64,000 nucleotides of DNA from Paludisphaera mucosa. Lineage in GTDB: Bacteria; Planctomycetota; Planctomycetia; Isosphaerales; Isosphaeraceae. Shown here piece after piece: positions 19,909 through 28,580 of the stretch. Positions within the stretch are counted from its first letter, which is position 1; the number at the start of each line of letters is the position of its first letter. The position numbers were made by a program, and so were the translations under genes. The notes under the pieces were generated by a model. The model was given only the letters and a program-made list of their open reading frames with translations, did no database searches and was not told the origin of the DNA. Where the stretch lies: assembly GCF_029589435.1 (NCBI RefSeq), contig NZ_JARRAG010000001.1:300808-364807 (forward strand), written 5' to 3'.

Positions 19909-20250
19909 TCAGCGAACCTGAGCACGGTTCAAGATGTACTGCCCGTACGGAATCACGTTGTCCCACTCGATCGGGCTGACGTGCTCCAGCAGAGTGACGT
20001 CGATCTTCTCTTGGTCCTCCTTCGGTTGACACCGCCTCACAACCCTTGAAATCTCCTTCGCCCGCCAGCAGATCACGCAGGCGATGATCAGCGTCAAGCA
20101 GCTACAAGAGTTCATCTGATCGTGCAACTCGCGGGCGTTGATCCGTCCCCGTCGCCCGTAATTGACGTCCCGGGCCAGCGCGTGCAACTGCTCGACCTTC
20201 AGCAAGCCCTTCCGGATCCGCGACCGCAACGGCGGCTCGGACAGGTAGCC
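19909..20250 (-). pseudogene. C-terminal fragment of Tn3-family transposase TnpA
   Basis: The frame ending at 19909 reads RIRKGLLKVEQLHALARDVN, YGRRGRINARELHDQMNSCS and LLEHVSPIEWDNVIPYGQYI, the strongly conserved last 110 residues of Tn3-type TnpA (full length about 1000). It is cut exactly at the IS66 end (20250/20251). Nothing from the missing 90% of tnpA is found on the other side of IS66, so a deletion accompanied the insertion. With the divergent resolvase it defines a dead Tn3-family transposon with the classical divergent tnpA/tnpR arrangement. Confidence 0.85.
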
Positions 20251-21738
20251 GTAACCGGTCACGGGCCGGTGCTTGACCGGCGACGGTCGGCCTGAGCATC
20301 TTCGAGTCATGACGCGGCCCGCCTGCATACCCGCCGAGTATTGGGACGCCCTCCCGGCCGAGCTGCGGCCGGGCCTGCTGGCGATCGTCGCCGCGTTCGA
20401 GGCCCGGATCGCGGCGCAGGACGCCCGCATCGCCGAGCTGGAGGCGAGGCTGGACCAAAATTCGTCGAACTCGTCGCGGCCGCCGTCGAGCGACCCGCCG
20501 CACCTCAAGTCGGCCCCGCCGCGGGAGCCGTCGGGACGACGGCGAGGCGGTCAGCCGGGACATCGGCGGAACGACCGCATCCGGCTCGAGCCCGACGAGG
20601 TCGTCGACGTCGGGCCCGATCGCTGCCGTCGCCGCGGCGAGGGCCTCGCGGGCGACGACCGCGACCCCCTGGTCCGCCAGGTCTTCGAGCTCCCCGTCGT
20701 CCGGCCGCACGTCGTGGAATATCGGCTGCATCGCTCGACCTGCCCGCGGTGCGGGGAGTCGCCCCGCGGCGTCGCCCCGGTCGGGGCCGAGGTCGGCTAC
20801 GGGCCGCGGGCCCAGGCGGCCTGCGCCGTCCTGGCGGGCGAGGGTCGGATGGGCAAGCGTCTCGTCGCCCGCGTCATGAGAGGCCTCTTCGGCCTGCCGA
20901 TCGGCCCGGCGGCGATCTGCGACCTGGAGCGACGCACCGCCGACGCCCTAGCGCCGGCCCACGCCGAAGCCCTCGGACACATCCGCGGACTCCCCGCCAA
21001 CGTCGACAAGACGAGCTGGCCGCAAGGGCGTCGCCGGGGCTGGCTCTGGGCGGCCCTCGCGAACGGGCTGGGCGTCTTCCGGGTCGCGGCGGGCCGCGGC
21101 CGCGACGCCTTCGAGGCCCTGATGGGCCGGTCGCCGCCGGCGGTCGTGACGTCGGACCGCTACTCGGCGTACGCGCACCTTCCGGCCGAGCGACGCCAGG
21201 CCTGCTGGGCGCGCCTCCGCCGGGATTTCCAGGCGATGCTCGACCGAGCCGACGCCGGGAAGGCGACCGGCGAAGAACTGCTGTTGCATTCCGGCGTCCT
21301 GTTCGACGCCTGGTCGAAGGTCCGCGCCGGGGCCGTCTCGAGAGGGACGTTCGCGAGTCGGACGCTGCCGTGGCTGCGTCGCGAGGTGCGGGCTCTCCTG
21401 AGGCGCGGCGTGGGATGCGGCGCGAAGAAGACGGCGGCGACGTGTCGCGAGATCCTCAAGGTCGAGGCGTCGCTGTGGACGTTCGCGAAGGCCGAGGGCG
21501 TCGAGCCGACGAACAACGCCGCCGAGCGGGCGTTGCGTCAGGCCGTCTGCCGGCGCAAGACCAGCTTCGGGACCGACTCGCCGGCCGGCTCTCGATTCGT
21601 GGAACGCATCCTGACCGCGATCGAATCCTGCTGCCGCCAATCCCGCGACCTGCTCGACTTCCTCGTCGAAGCGGTCGAAGCCCGCCGCTCAGGCGGCAAG
21701 CCGCCCTCGCTCGTCCCCGCCGGGGCGTGAACGGTTAC
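20251..21738 (+). mobile_element. IS66-family element, apparently complete
   Basis: Ends match as inverted repeats beginning with the IS66 hallmark GTAA: GTAACCGGTCACGGGCCGG from 20251 and, on the other strand from 21738, GTAACCGTTCACGCCCCGG. The element is 1488 bases with a single transposase gene, as in the single-gene IS66 subgroup without tnpA/tnpB accessory genes. The expected 8-base target duplication is absent: AGGTAGCC precedes and AAGTGGTC follows. This fits a deletion on one side after insertion. Confidence 0.75.
20309..21730 (+). CDS. IS66-family transposase (intact)
   Basis: A 473-residue transposase. The N-terminus has a leucine-zipper-like stretch (RIAAQDARIAELEARLDQNS), then the basic linker and zinc-finger-like CPRCGESPRG (about 145-155), and the DDE domain: NVDKTSWPQGRRRGWLW (first Asp), VVTSDRYSAYAHLP (second Asp) and VEPTNNAAERALRQAV (Glu). 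No stop or shift interrupts it, so it may be active. ATG 20309 was chosen because the protein then begins just inside the element; no strong ribosome site is visible. Confidence 0.9.
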   Translation: MTRPACIPAEYWDALPAELRPGLLAIVAAFEARIAAQDARIAELEARLDQNSSNSSRPPSSDPPHLKSAPPREPSGRRRGGQPGHRRNDRIRLEPDEVVDVGPDRCRRRGEGLAGDDRDPLVRQVFELPVVRPHVVEYRLHRSTCPRCGESPRGVAPVGAEVGYGPRAQAACAVLAGEGRMGKRLVARVMRGLFGLPIGPAAICDLERRTADALAPAHAEALGHIRGLPANVDKTSWPQGRRRGWLWAALANGLGVFRVAAGRGRDAFEALMGRSPPAVVTSDRYSAYAHLPAERRQACWARLRRDFQAMLDRADAGKATGEELLLHSGVLFDAWSKVRAGAVSRGTFASRTLPWLRREVRALLRRGVGCGAKKTAATCREILKVEASLWTFAKAEGVEPTNNAAERALRQAVCRRKTSFGTDSPAGSRFVERILTAIESCCRQSRDLLDFLVEAVEARRSGGKPPSLVPAGA

Positions 21739-21783
21739 AAGTGGTCAGAAAAAAATCCTTTTCCGGTTTTCGTAGGCAGTGCC

Positions 21784-22496
21784 ATGAAAACGGTCGCCTA
21801 CCTGCGCGTTTCCACCGGTTCCCAGGACCTGGCGAACCAGAAGATGGCCGTGCTCGATTACGCGAAGCCGCAGCGATTCTCCGTCGACCGATTCGTCGAG
21901 GCACAGGTCTCCTCGCGGAAGACCCCGGCCGAGCGGGGCGTCGACGACCTGCTCAGTACTCTGGGCGCGGGGACCGCCTGATCGTCAGTGAGCTGTCCCG
22001 CTCGGGCCGAAGCCTGGGGCAGGTGATCCGGATCGTCGACGAGCTGGTGAAGCGGAAGGTCCGCTTCGTCGCGATCAAGGAAGCGATCCGCTTCGAGGGG
22101 AAGCAGGACATGCAGACCAAGGTGATGATCGCCCTGTTCGGGCTCTTCGCCGAGGTCGAGAGGGACCGGATCTCGCAGCGGACCAAGGAAGGGCTGGCGG
22201 CCGCTCGGGCCAAGGGGCGATTGCTCGGTCGTCCCGAGGGCGCCCTAGGAAAGTCGAAGCTCGGCGGCAAGGAGGAGGAGATCCGGATGCTGCTTGAGAA
22301 GACGGTGTCCAAGGGGTCGATCGCCAAGATCGTGGGCGTCTCCCGTACCGCCTTCCATCACTTCATCCGGACCCGAAAACTCCCCCGAAGGCTTCAAAAG
22401 GCAAGACCCGAGGTCGCCGTCCGTAAAGGATATTTTCGCAGGTATCTGGGCGGTAGCCTGAGAAGGCCGGTAAGCCCGCAAGAGCCCCAGGGCTGA
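21784..22496 (+). pseudogene. Tn3-family resolvase (serine recombinase) with a frameshift
   Basis: ATG 21784 starts MKTVAYLRVSTGSQDLANQ, carrying the catalytic Ser region of serine recombinases. The frame ends at a stop at 21979-21981. A shift near 21950 restores GDRLIVSELSRSGRSLGQVI, FGLFAEVERDRISQRTKEGL and the C-terminal helix-turn-helix ending HHFIRTRKL. Resolvases of this type resolve Tn3 cointegrates at the res site between tnpR and tnpA. The res site would lie in the interval now occupied by IS66 and is probably lost. The product is likely inactive. Confidence 0.82.
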
Positions 22497-22513
22497 GGCT
22501 CCTGCGGCCGCAT

Positions 22514-22542
22514 CCGGGCCCGGTGGGCCCGGAGACGACCCC
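22514..22542. repeat. Perfect hairpin plus possible Tn3 terminal sequence
   Basis: CCGGGCCC at 22514-22521 and GGGCCCGG at 22525-22532 form an 8-base stem with a 3-base loop, just after the resolvase and ahead of the convergent secreted-protein gene; there is no T-run. Overlapping its end, GAGACGACCCC at 22532-22542 equals the outermost 11 bases of the classical Tn3 terminus (GGGGTCGTCTC on the other strand), in the right orientation for the right end of the transposon. The remaining part of a 38-base Tn3 repeat does not match, so this is tentative. Confidence 0.35.
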
Positions 22543-22601
22543 GACCCGTCGTCGACGTCAAGAGTATCGATTGATTATCAGAAAATATGATCGAAGCGAG
22601 G

Positions 22602-23513
22602 CTACGGGTCGGGCGACAGCTCCCTGTAGCAATACCATTCGATGTCGTCTCCCGACGCCGCTCGATGCACGACGACGACCGTGGCCCCGCGGTCGCTCGG
22701 CCGGGTCTTCTCCTCGTGAGGGCCGCAATGCCAGAAGAATCGACCGTCGGCGTCGAGGCGGACACGTAAATCTCTGGTTTCGCCCCTGCGGACCTCGACG
22801 TCCCCGTCGGCGCCGTGGACCACGAGCCGTTCGTGGCCGCAGGCGTCGGCTTCGCGACACAAGAAGGCCCAGCGCCCGGGCGCGAGGGGCGTCCCGGCCG
22901 GTCGCGGGCCCAGGACCGCCGTCAGCATCCCGGGCCGGACCGTGACATGGGCCCTGGAACCTGGCGGGAAGGACTTTCGGAGACCCGCCGAGACCTCCTC
23001 CGCAATCGCCTCGATTCTCCCCTCCAAAGCCTTCAAGAGATCGCCGCGCATCAACTTCACGGCCGCCTTTCCGCCGAGGTTGTCCCCCTCCAGAACGTTC
23101 CAGAGAGGGTGGACGACGATGCGGAGACGGTCGTCGATCCAGATTTTCGCGGTCACCGAGGAGTCGATGGCGATGCGCCCGGCCCCTTTCAGGAACGTCG
23201 CGCCTTCGACATGGATTCCGAGATTCATCTCGATGTATCCGTCGCGGAACGAGACGCCGCGCTCTCCGACTCGCTCATCGTCGGAGACGTAGACGTGCTC
23301 CCCTTGGGCGCGCACCCGCCGACCGAACGAGATCCACATGCAATCGCCGCCCGGATCGCCCCGCGCGATGAGCACGCCGTCGGCCGGCAGACCACCGCGG
23401 ACCAAGCTCTCCGCGATCTCGATCGTGAACGAGCCCGAGGCCCGCCCCGACTCCTGCAACTGCGGGCCGGGAGCGGCCAGGCCCATCAGGAGACTCAGGA
23501 TGACCGCGTCCAT
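22602..23513 (-). CDS. Secreted protein of unknown function with VRxxLPxDG signature
   Basis: A 303-residue protein from ATG 23513 behind GGAGGTG, with a short signal peptide (MDAVILSLLMGLAAPGPQ). Residues 38-49 read VRGGLPADGVLI, nearly the same as VRRLLPPDGQII at the same position of the protein at 28581; a later DERVGERG and the AKIWIDDRL region also find counterparts there. The C-terminus has RFFWHCGPHEE and a final YCYREL. I recognise no catalytic motif. It is divergent from the trypsin-like gene, sharing a 322-base promoter region, and probably belongs with that group. Confidence 0.7.
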   Translation of the reverse strand: MDAVILSLLMGLAAPGPQLQESGRASGSFTIEIAESLVRGGLPADGVLIARGDPGGDCMWISFGRRVRAQGEHVYVSDDERVGERGVSFRDGYIEMNLGIHVEGATFLKGAGRIAIDSSVTAKIWIDDRLRIVVHPLWNVLEGDNLGGKAAVKLMRGDLLKALEGRIEAIAEEVSAGLRKSFPPGSRAHVTVRPGMLTAVLGPRPAGTPLAPGRWAFLCREADACGHERLVVHGADGDVEVRRGETRDLRVRLDADGRFFWHCGPHEEKTRPSDRGATVVVVHRAASGDDIEWYCYRELSPDP

Positions 23514-23835
23514 AGCACCTCCGAGGCGGCGAGCGGTCGGGGTGAATCTCGACGCTCCGCGGACGATTGGACGACCCTCGTCGAAGGCTTCGGCGGCATC
23601 CCGAATGCACATCGACGGCGGTCGGAGGGTCAGTAGGCGACAACGGCCATCAACGATCTAAGATATTCAACTCAAATGCAATCGTGAGCTTTGCAATTTT
23701 CTTGTCGCGGTTCTCCGAATCCGATTGCTACAATCACGATCCGAATCGACCTGCCGTCGTGGCTCGCCAGCTCCACCGCGTCGGAGGCTGGTCCCCGCCT
23801 CGTGCGGACCGGGTCGCGAACAACGAGAGACGTGG
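23514..23835. promoter_or_regulatory. Divergent promoter region
   Basis: This 322-base gap lies between the reverse gene ending its start at 23513 and the forward gene at 23836. An AT-richer segment at about 23655-23750 (AAGATATTCAACTCAAATGC and nearby) is where promoters are expected. No gene, RNA or clear operator was recognised. Confidence 0.35.
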
Positions 23836-26800
23836 ATGATGAAGCGATCCGCTCAGGTCGTCGCGTGCGTATTGTGCGCCTGGTCCGCCCGCGAGGCCAT
23901 CTCCGCTCCGTATACGGAGGAGCAGCTCCTGGGCCTGGCGTCTCGCTCCGTCGTGCAGCTCGTTGTCGAGCGCGAGCGAGAGCCGGGCAGGCCGCCGCCG
24001 CCGGGCCGGGAGCGGGAATACTCGTCGGGCAGCGCCGTCGTCGTGGCCGATCGCCTCGTCGACGGCGAGCGGCGGCTCGTCCTGGCGACCGCGTACCATG
24101 TGCCCTGCCGGGCCGACCGGATCGTCGTCAACCGCCACGACGGCCGCCCGATCGCCGTGATCGAGCCCGGATCGGCCGCCCTCTGCTACGTCGACAGGGG
24201 GCGCGAGCTGGCATTCCTCGAAGTCTCCCCGAACGCCGACGGGGCCGGGCTCGCGGCGGTGGACCTGGAAAACCTGGTGAGCGTCCCGCGCCCGGACGGC
24301 GAGCCACGCCCCATCGAGGCGGGCCGAGCCTTCGGCTACCCCCGGTTCCGATCCGTGCCGATCGAATCCCGCCGCATCGACCTCCTCGGCATCCTCACCG
24401 CGGGCGGCCTCGGGCTGGTGCGCAAGGGAGGCGATGCGACGCCTGCCCAACTTAACGCGGCGGACGCGAGGTTCCGGCTCCTGGGCGACCAGGCCACCCT
24501 GGAAGGCATGAGCGGAGGGTTGGCGGTCGACCTGGAGGGGAGGTTTGCCGGCCTGATCTACGGCCGCAGGATCGACCAGTTCAACTTGTCGATACCCTCT
24601 CAAGTCGTCGAACAGCTCTGGCTCAGGGCGGCGATGGATCGCACGGGCTGGATCGGCTTCGCCGACCGGCCTTTCCGAGACCCCAGCCTTTTCGAGGGCG
24701 GCGACGATACCGGCGGGATGATCGAGAACCTGATGGACTGGGGTACGGCCGAAGGCGTCAGCATCCTCCTGGGAGACGACCCATTGGGGGCCCTCGACCG
24801 TTTCCTCGAAATCGTGGTCGCACCTCCCTTGCGGCAAGAGCCGCCCGACCTGGAAATGCTGATCTCGATCTCGGAGACCTTGCCGAACCCGAAGAAGCAC
24901 AAGCTCGGCATCTGGATCAACGGCAAGCCCCAGGACGTCCCCGGCCTCTTCGACCCCCCGGTGACGTTCCCCATGAGTCGCCTGCCCGGCGAGACCATGG
25001 TCACGCTCGTGAAGTCCTGCGGTCGGCCCGACGATTATGAGATCGGGCAGCTCGTGTCGCCGAGTCGCGTCGACCTGACCTTCCGTTACAAGGGCGAGGC
25101 GCCTTTCCTGCACGTCGTCCGCTCGCTGCCGGCGATCACCCATGCGTACCCCCTGTTTTTGACCATCCTCAACGACCCGGGGGTCGTGCCCGGGGTGAAA
25201 GCCGGGCGGAAGCCGGCCAACGCGCGGCTGGCCTTGCGGCTCGATTACGCCGAGGCGGTGCTCAACCAGTCCCCCTTCAGCATCGAGGTGCAAAAGACGA
25301 ACCCCATCGAGGCGCCAAACGCGGGGGAGATCCTTCCGGCCGACCGAGCGGCCGCCCCCCCCAAAGACCCCCGAAGCCCAGACGTCTCCTACGACGGCGT
25401 CTTCAAGCTCGATGCGACGCGGGCCTGGGAGCTTCGCCGCCTCTCCTTGCAGCGATTGGGCCTGACGCTCAACGGCGACGCCATCCTCGTGGACGCGATC
25501 CGCTACGGCGGCCTGACGCTCGATCCCCGGCCCGTCGTGCCCATGGCCAAGGCCTCGACCCGCTTGAGCGTGAGCGGTCGCTTCCAGTTCCCGTACGAAA
25601 TGCCCGAGCCGGCCGCGATGCCCCCGGGCCGCGGCGGCGAGGCCCGACGCGGGCTCTTCATCTCGCCGCGGGTCACGGGCGCCAAGCACGACCCCTCGGG
25701 GGCCGACGAGTTGAGGGTCGACGTCCGCGACGGCCTGGAAGCCGACATCGCGCCGATCATCCGACATCTCCTGGCTCTGTACGTCAACGCGAGGCTCCTC
25801 GGCGAGAACCATCCCCACTGGATCGAATACGACAAGATCGCCCCGTTTCTGGAGCGGTTGGGCCTCGCGGCGAAACAGGGTTGGCAGGCCGAGGCGCGGA
25901 AGATGGTGTTCCAGTATGACAAATTGCGTAAGCAGTCCTGGCTCATCCTCACCCTCCGCCTCGACCCCGTGGCGGCGGATGGGGCCCCTGCCCCCGTGCA
26001 GCCGGCGGCCGCGGGGATGCCGGCGGACCTCCTCGCCGCCCCCGAATTCGACGACGCCCCCAGCCGTGTGATCCTGCTGGAAGCCTGGGGCGTGCCGGGG
26101 GCGGTCGCGGCCCACTTCCCAGGCATGGCGTCGGCAAATCCCGTCATCGCCGCGCTCGCCGAGGAGGTCGTGAAGGAACTCCGCCTGACCGTGGACCTGA
26201 AAGAGACCCCGGAACAGTCCTTCGAGGGCCTGGAGCCCGGCGAGGAGCTGTTCTTCTTCCGCAGCAACGGGAACGACGTGGCGGACCGGATCCTCAAGGC
26301 GCTGTCCCATTCGATCGGCCGGTCGGAGAGTCGGATGCGCATCGCCCTCGGCCCCCACTACGCCCGCGAGACGCTCAGGGCGGCTCTCGGGCGCCCCGAC
26401 CTGGTATTCGACGAGGACCCGAACGGGGCGTCGTTCCTCGTCCGGGCGAGCCGAGGGGCGGCGGGCTCGCATGCCTCCGCCGCCCTGATCGGCGGCCCCC
26501 TGGTGCTGAGGACGCCTGCCGGGGCGAACGTCGACCTCGGCGACGGCGTCCGGCTCCGCGACGCCCGCCTCGAGCTTGAGAGCCTTGAAGCGGAGGGGGA
26601 TCTCGACGCTGCGGAGTTCCGCTCCCGCACGGCGGGGAAGCTCTCGCTCGATTCGTTGGGGTCGGGCGGGCTCTCCTGCTCCAAGCTGAGCGGACGTATC
26701 AGCATGACCGTACTCTCGCGACCCGACCGACCCCAATTCGCGGCCGGCGAGGTCGATTCGGTGAGGGGCACGGCGCTGCTGTTCGGCGTCCCGATCCCCT

Positions 26801-26895
26801 TCCAGGTCGGCGGCAAGATTCCCTTCAAGGTCGATCGCGGCCTCTTCGTCGACGCCGAACTAGACGCCCTGATCGACATCCTCCAGGGCCGTTGA
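23836..26895 (+). CDS. Large secreted protein with N-terminal trypsin-like domain
   Basis: A 1019-residue protein from ATG 23836 with a signal peptide (MMKRSAQVVACVLCAWSARE). Residues about 35-240 resemble a trypsin-fold protease: His88 in LATAYHV, Ser226 in EGMSGGLAV, and GRELAFLEV where the family normally has DLAxLxV, giving Glu124 at the usual Asp position (Asp120 is close by). The remaining 780 residues have no recognised domain but include a beta-rich C-terminal part (NVDLGDGVRLRDARLELESL). Activity is uncertain because of the Asp-to-Glu change. The astacin gene follows after 42 bases, suggesting an operon of two secreted proteases or protease-like proteins. Confidence 0.78.
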   Translation: MMKRSAQVVACVLCAWSAREAISAPYTEEQLLGLASRSVVQLVVEREREPGRPPPPGREREYSSGSAVVVADRLVDGERRLVLATAYHVPCRADRIVVNRHDGRPIAVIEPGSAALCYVDRGRELAFLEVSPNADGAGLAAVDLENLVSVPRPDGEPRPIEAGRAFGYPRFRSVPIESRRIDLLGILTAGGLGLVRKGGDATPAQLNAADARFRLLGDQATLEGMSGGLAVDLEGRFAGLIYGRRIDQFNLSIPSQVVEQLWLRAAMDRTGWIGFADRPFRDPSLFEGGDDTGGMIENLMDWGTAEGVSILLGDDPLGALDRFLEIVVAPPLRQEPPDLEMLISISETLPNPKKHKLGIWINGKPQDVPGLFDPPVTFPMSRLPGETMVTLVKSCGRPDDYEIGQLVSPSRVDLTFRYKGEAPFLHVVRSLPAITHAYPLFLTILNDPGVVPGVKAGRKPANARLALRLDYAEAVLNQSPFSIEVQKTNPIEAPNAGEILPADRAAAPPKDPRSPDVSYDGVFKLDATRAWELRRLSLQRLGLTLNGDAILVDAIRYGGLTLDPRPVVPMAKASTRLSVSGRFQFPYEMPEPAAMPPGRGGEARRGLFISPRVTGAKHDPSGADELRVDVRDGLEADIAPIIRHLLALYVNARLLGENHPHWIEYDKIAPFLERLGLAAKQGWQAEARKMVFQYDKLRKQSWLILTLRLDPVAADGAPAPVQPAAAGMPADLLAAPEFDDAPSRVILLEAWGVPGAVAAHFPGMASANPVIAALAEEVVKELRLTVDLKETPEQSFEGLEPGEELFFFRSNGNDVADRILKALSHSIGRSESRMRIALGPHYARETLRAALGRPDLVFDEDPNGASFLVRASRGAAGSHASAALIGGPLVLRTPAGANVDLGDGVRLRDARLELESLEAEGDLDAAEFRSRTAGKLSLDSLGSGGLSCSKLSGRISMTVLSRPDRPQFAAGEVDSVRGTALLFGVPIPFQVGGKIPFKVDRGLFVDAELDALIDILQGR

Positions 26896-26937
26896 CATTG
26901 ATGCGCCCCCCAGCAACCTCCCAATGGAGCTTCCTCG

Positions 26938-28095
26938 ATGGTCCGTCGACGCATAGGCCTGCGTGGCCTGTTCTTCGCCCTGATCGTGGTCCCATCGGCG
27001 TTCTCCCCGGCCTCTCGCGGCCAGCACGTCGATCACGATGACATGTTCCGGACGGGGCCGACCCTGTCGATGCCCTACTACGACCCCCGGTGTCGGAACT
27101 CCGAGCTGTCGTACTCGAAGATCGACGGCCGTGTCGTCGTCGACGGCGACCTCGATCTGGGCACCGAGTTGGAGGTACTCGCCCGGTCCTGGAAGTTCGG
27201 GGTCCTGACGGCTGACAGGGTCGTCCACGACATGAACAACCAGGGCGTGCCTGTGATCGCCGCCCTGGGTCTCGACGCCAATCAAGAGGAGAAGATTCGA
27301 GCACTGGCCGAGTTCAACCCCTTGCAACTGCCCGCCAAGGATCTCGAGGAAGCTCGGGAGCGGATCTCGAAGGTCGTCGAATTGCTGGCGCCGCTACGCC
27401 AGGCGAATCCGGTGAATCCGAACCAGCCGATCCCCGGGCCGGTGAAGGCTCATGCGTTCGTCGTCTTCGCGGGCGTGAATCGGGAGTTCATCTGGCCGGG
27501 AGGCAAGATCCCCTACGTCATGGACCGCGACCTCGCCCGGCAGCCGCTCATCTTCGATGCGATGAAGGAATGGGGCGGGAGGACGGGGGGGGCCGTCAGC
27601 TTCGTCCCCCGACAGGGCGAGCCCGATTACGTCCATTTCCGCCGGGGGGTCGGATGCAACTCCGGATGGGTCGGCAGGCAAGGCGGAGAGCAGCACGTCA
27701 CGCTGTCGGACAATTGCCAATCGCCCCAGATTCTCCACGAGCTGGGCCACGTGCTCGGGCTGTTCCACGAGCAGAACAGGCACGACCGGGCGACCTTCCT
27801 CGAGATCGACGAGGATGCGATGGAAGCGGGGCGGGCGGATCAGTTCCGCCGCTCGATGCGGAACGAGGAGAAGGCGAAGGCCGTCGGGAAGTTCGACTGG
27901 GAATCGATCATGCTGTACCCGCCACGAGCCTTCACGAAGACCGGCAGGCCGACCATGCTCCGGGTCGGTGCCAAAGGCGACGAGGAATGGGGTATCGCAT
28001 CCGGGAAGTTCTACGGCGGCGTCACTACTCATCCGAGCAGCGGCGACGCGGACGCGCTCAAGGACCTCTACAAGAAAAATGCGGGGGGGGGTTGA
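26938..28095 (+). CDS. Secreted astacin-type zinc metallopeptidase (M12A)
   Basis: A 385-residue protein: signal peptide (about 1-28), propeptide-like region (about 30-185), then a catalytic domain opening FIWPGGKIPYVMD. It has GCNSGWVGRQGGEQHVTLSD before the zinc motif HELGHVLGLFHEQNRHD (His267, Glu268, His271, His277) and the Met-turn SIMLY (about 323-327, with the zinc-site Tyr327). The order and spacing match astacins, which cleave proteins or other secreted precursors after propeptide removal. It is 42 bases downstream of the trypsin-like gene and likely co-transcribed. ATG 26938 was chosen for the signal peptide. Confidence 0.9.
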   Translation: MVRRRIGLRGLFFALIVVPSAFSPASRGQHVDHDDMFRTGPTLSMPYYDPRCRNSELSYSKIDGRVVVDGDLDLGTELEVLARSWKFGVLTADRVVHDMNNQGVPVIAALGLDANQEEKIRALAEFNPLQLPAKDLEEARERISKVVELLAPLRQANPVNPNQPIPGPVKAHAFVVFAGVNREFIWPGGKIPYVMDRDLARQPLIFDAMKEWGGRTGGAVSFVPRQGEPDYVHFRRGVGCNSGWVGRQGGEQHVTLSDNCQSPQILHELGHVLGLFHEQNRHDRATFLEIDEDAMEAGRADQFRRSMRNEEKAKAVGKFDWESIMLYPPRAFTKTGRPTMLRVGAKGDEEWGIASGKFYGGVTTHPSSGDADALKDLYKKNAGGG

Positions 28096-28580
28096 TCGAC
28101 GCCCGGAAAGGGCGGCCGTGTCGAGCATGATCGTCCATACGGCCTCTCATGCGGGAGGGCGGCGATCGGCTCGGCCTCGCCCCCCCATCGTGCTCGACGT
28201 CCCTTCAATCGCGTCGAGCCGATTCAAGGCTTTCTGCCGCACGGAAGACGGCTTCTCGGGGGTCGAAGCCTGAGCTGCGGTCGTCGTGCCTGGACCCGAT
28301 CGGCCCGTCGACGACCGCGATGGAATCTCGTCGCGCGATGACCTCGACCACCGCCTCGGGGTCTTGCCAGCCGCGGCGTCGCCCCCCAACCGCGCCTCGA
28401 AAATCCTCAGGAAGGACGCCTCCGGCCTCGTCACCCATGGCTGCACCGGGGCGAGCCCCGAACGGATTCGCGCAACTGACAAGTCGGCCGCGCAGCAAAG
28501 GCTTGACGACCCCTTGTGATTGTTAACGATTGTTCGGGTCTACCCGATATAGGCTTGACCAGGTTCGACAGGAGCATGTC
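28096..28580. promoter_or_regulatory. Gene-free gap with a palindrome ahead of the repeat protein
   Basis: No gene is supported in these 485 bases. Near the downstream gene, TCGGGTCTACCCGA at 28534-28547 is an inverted repeat with 6-base arms, immediately followed by TATAGG (28548-28553), which could be a -10 element. A GGAG ribosome site lies at 28571-28574 before ATG 28581. Operator function of the palindrome is inference. Confidence 0.35.

Noticed and set aside
23734-26736. 1000-residue reverse frame opposite the trypsin-like gene
   Set aside because: Antisense shadow rich in Arg, Gly, His and Val, no domain; the forward frame carries signal peptide and catalytic motifs.
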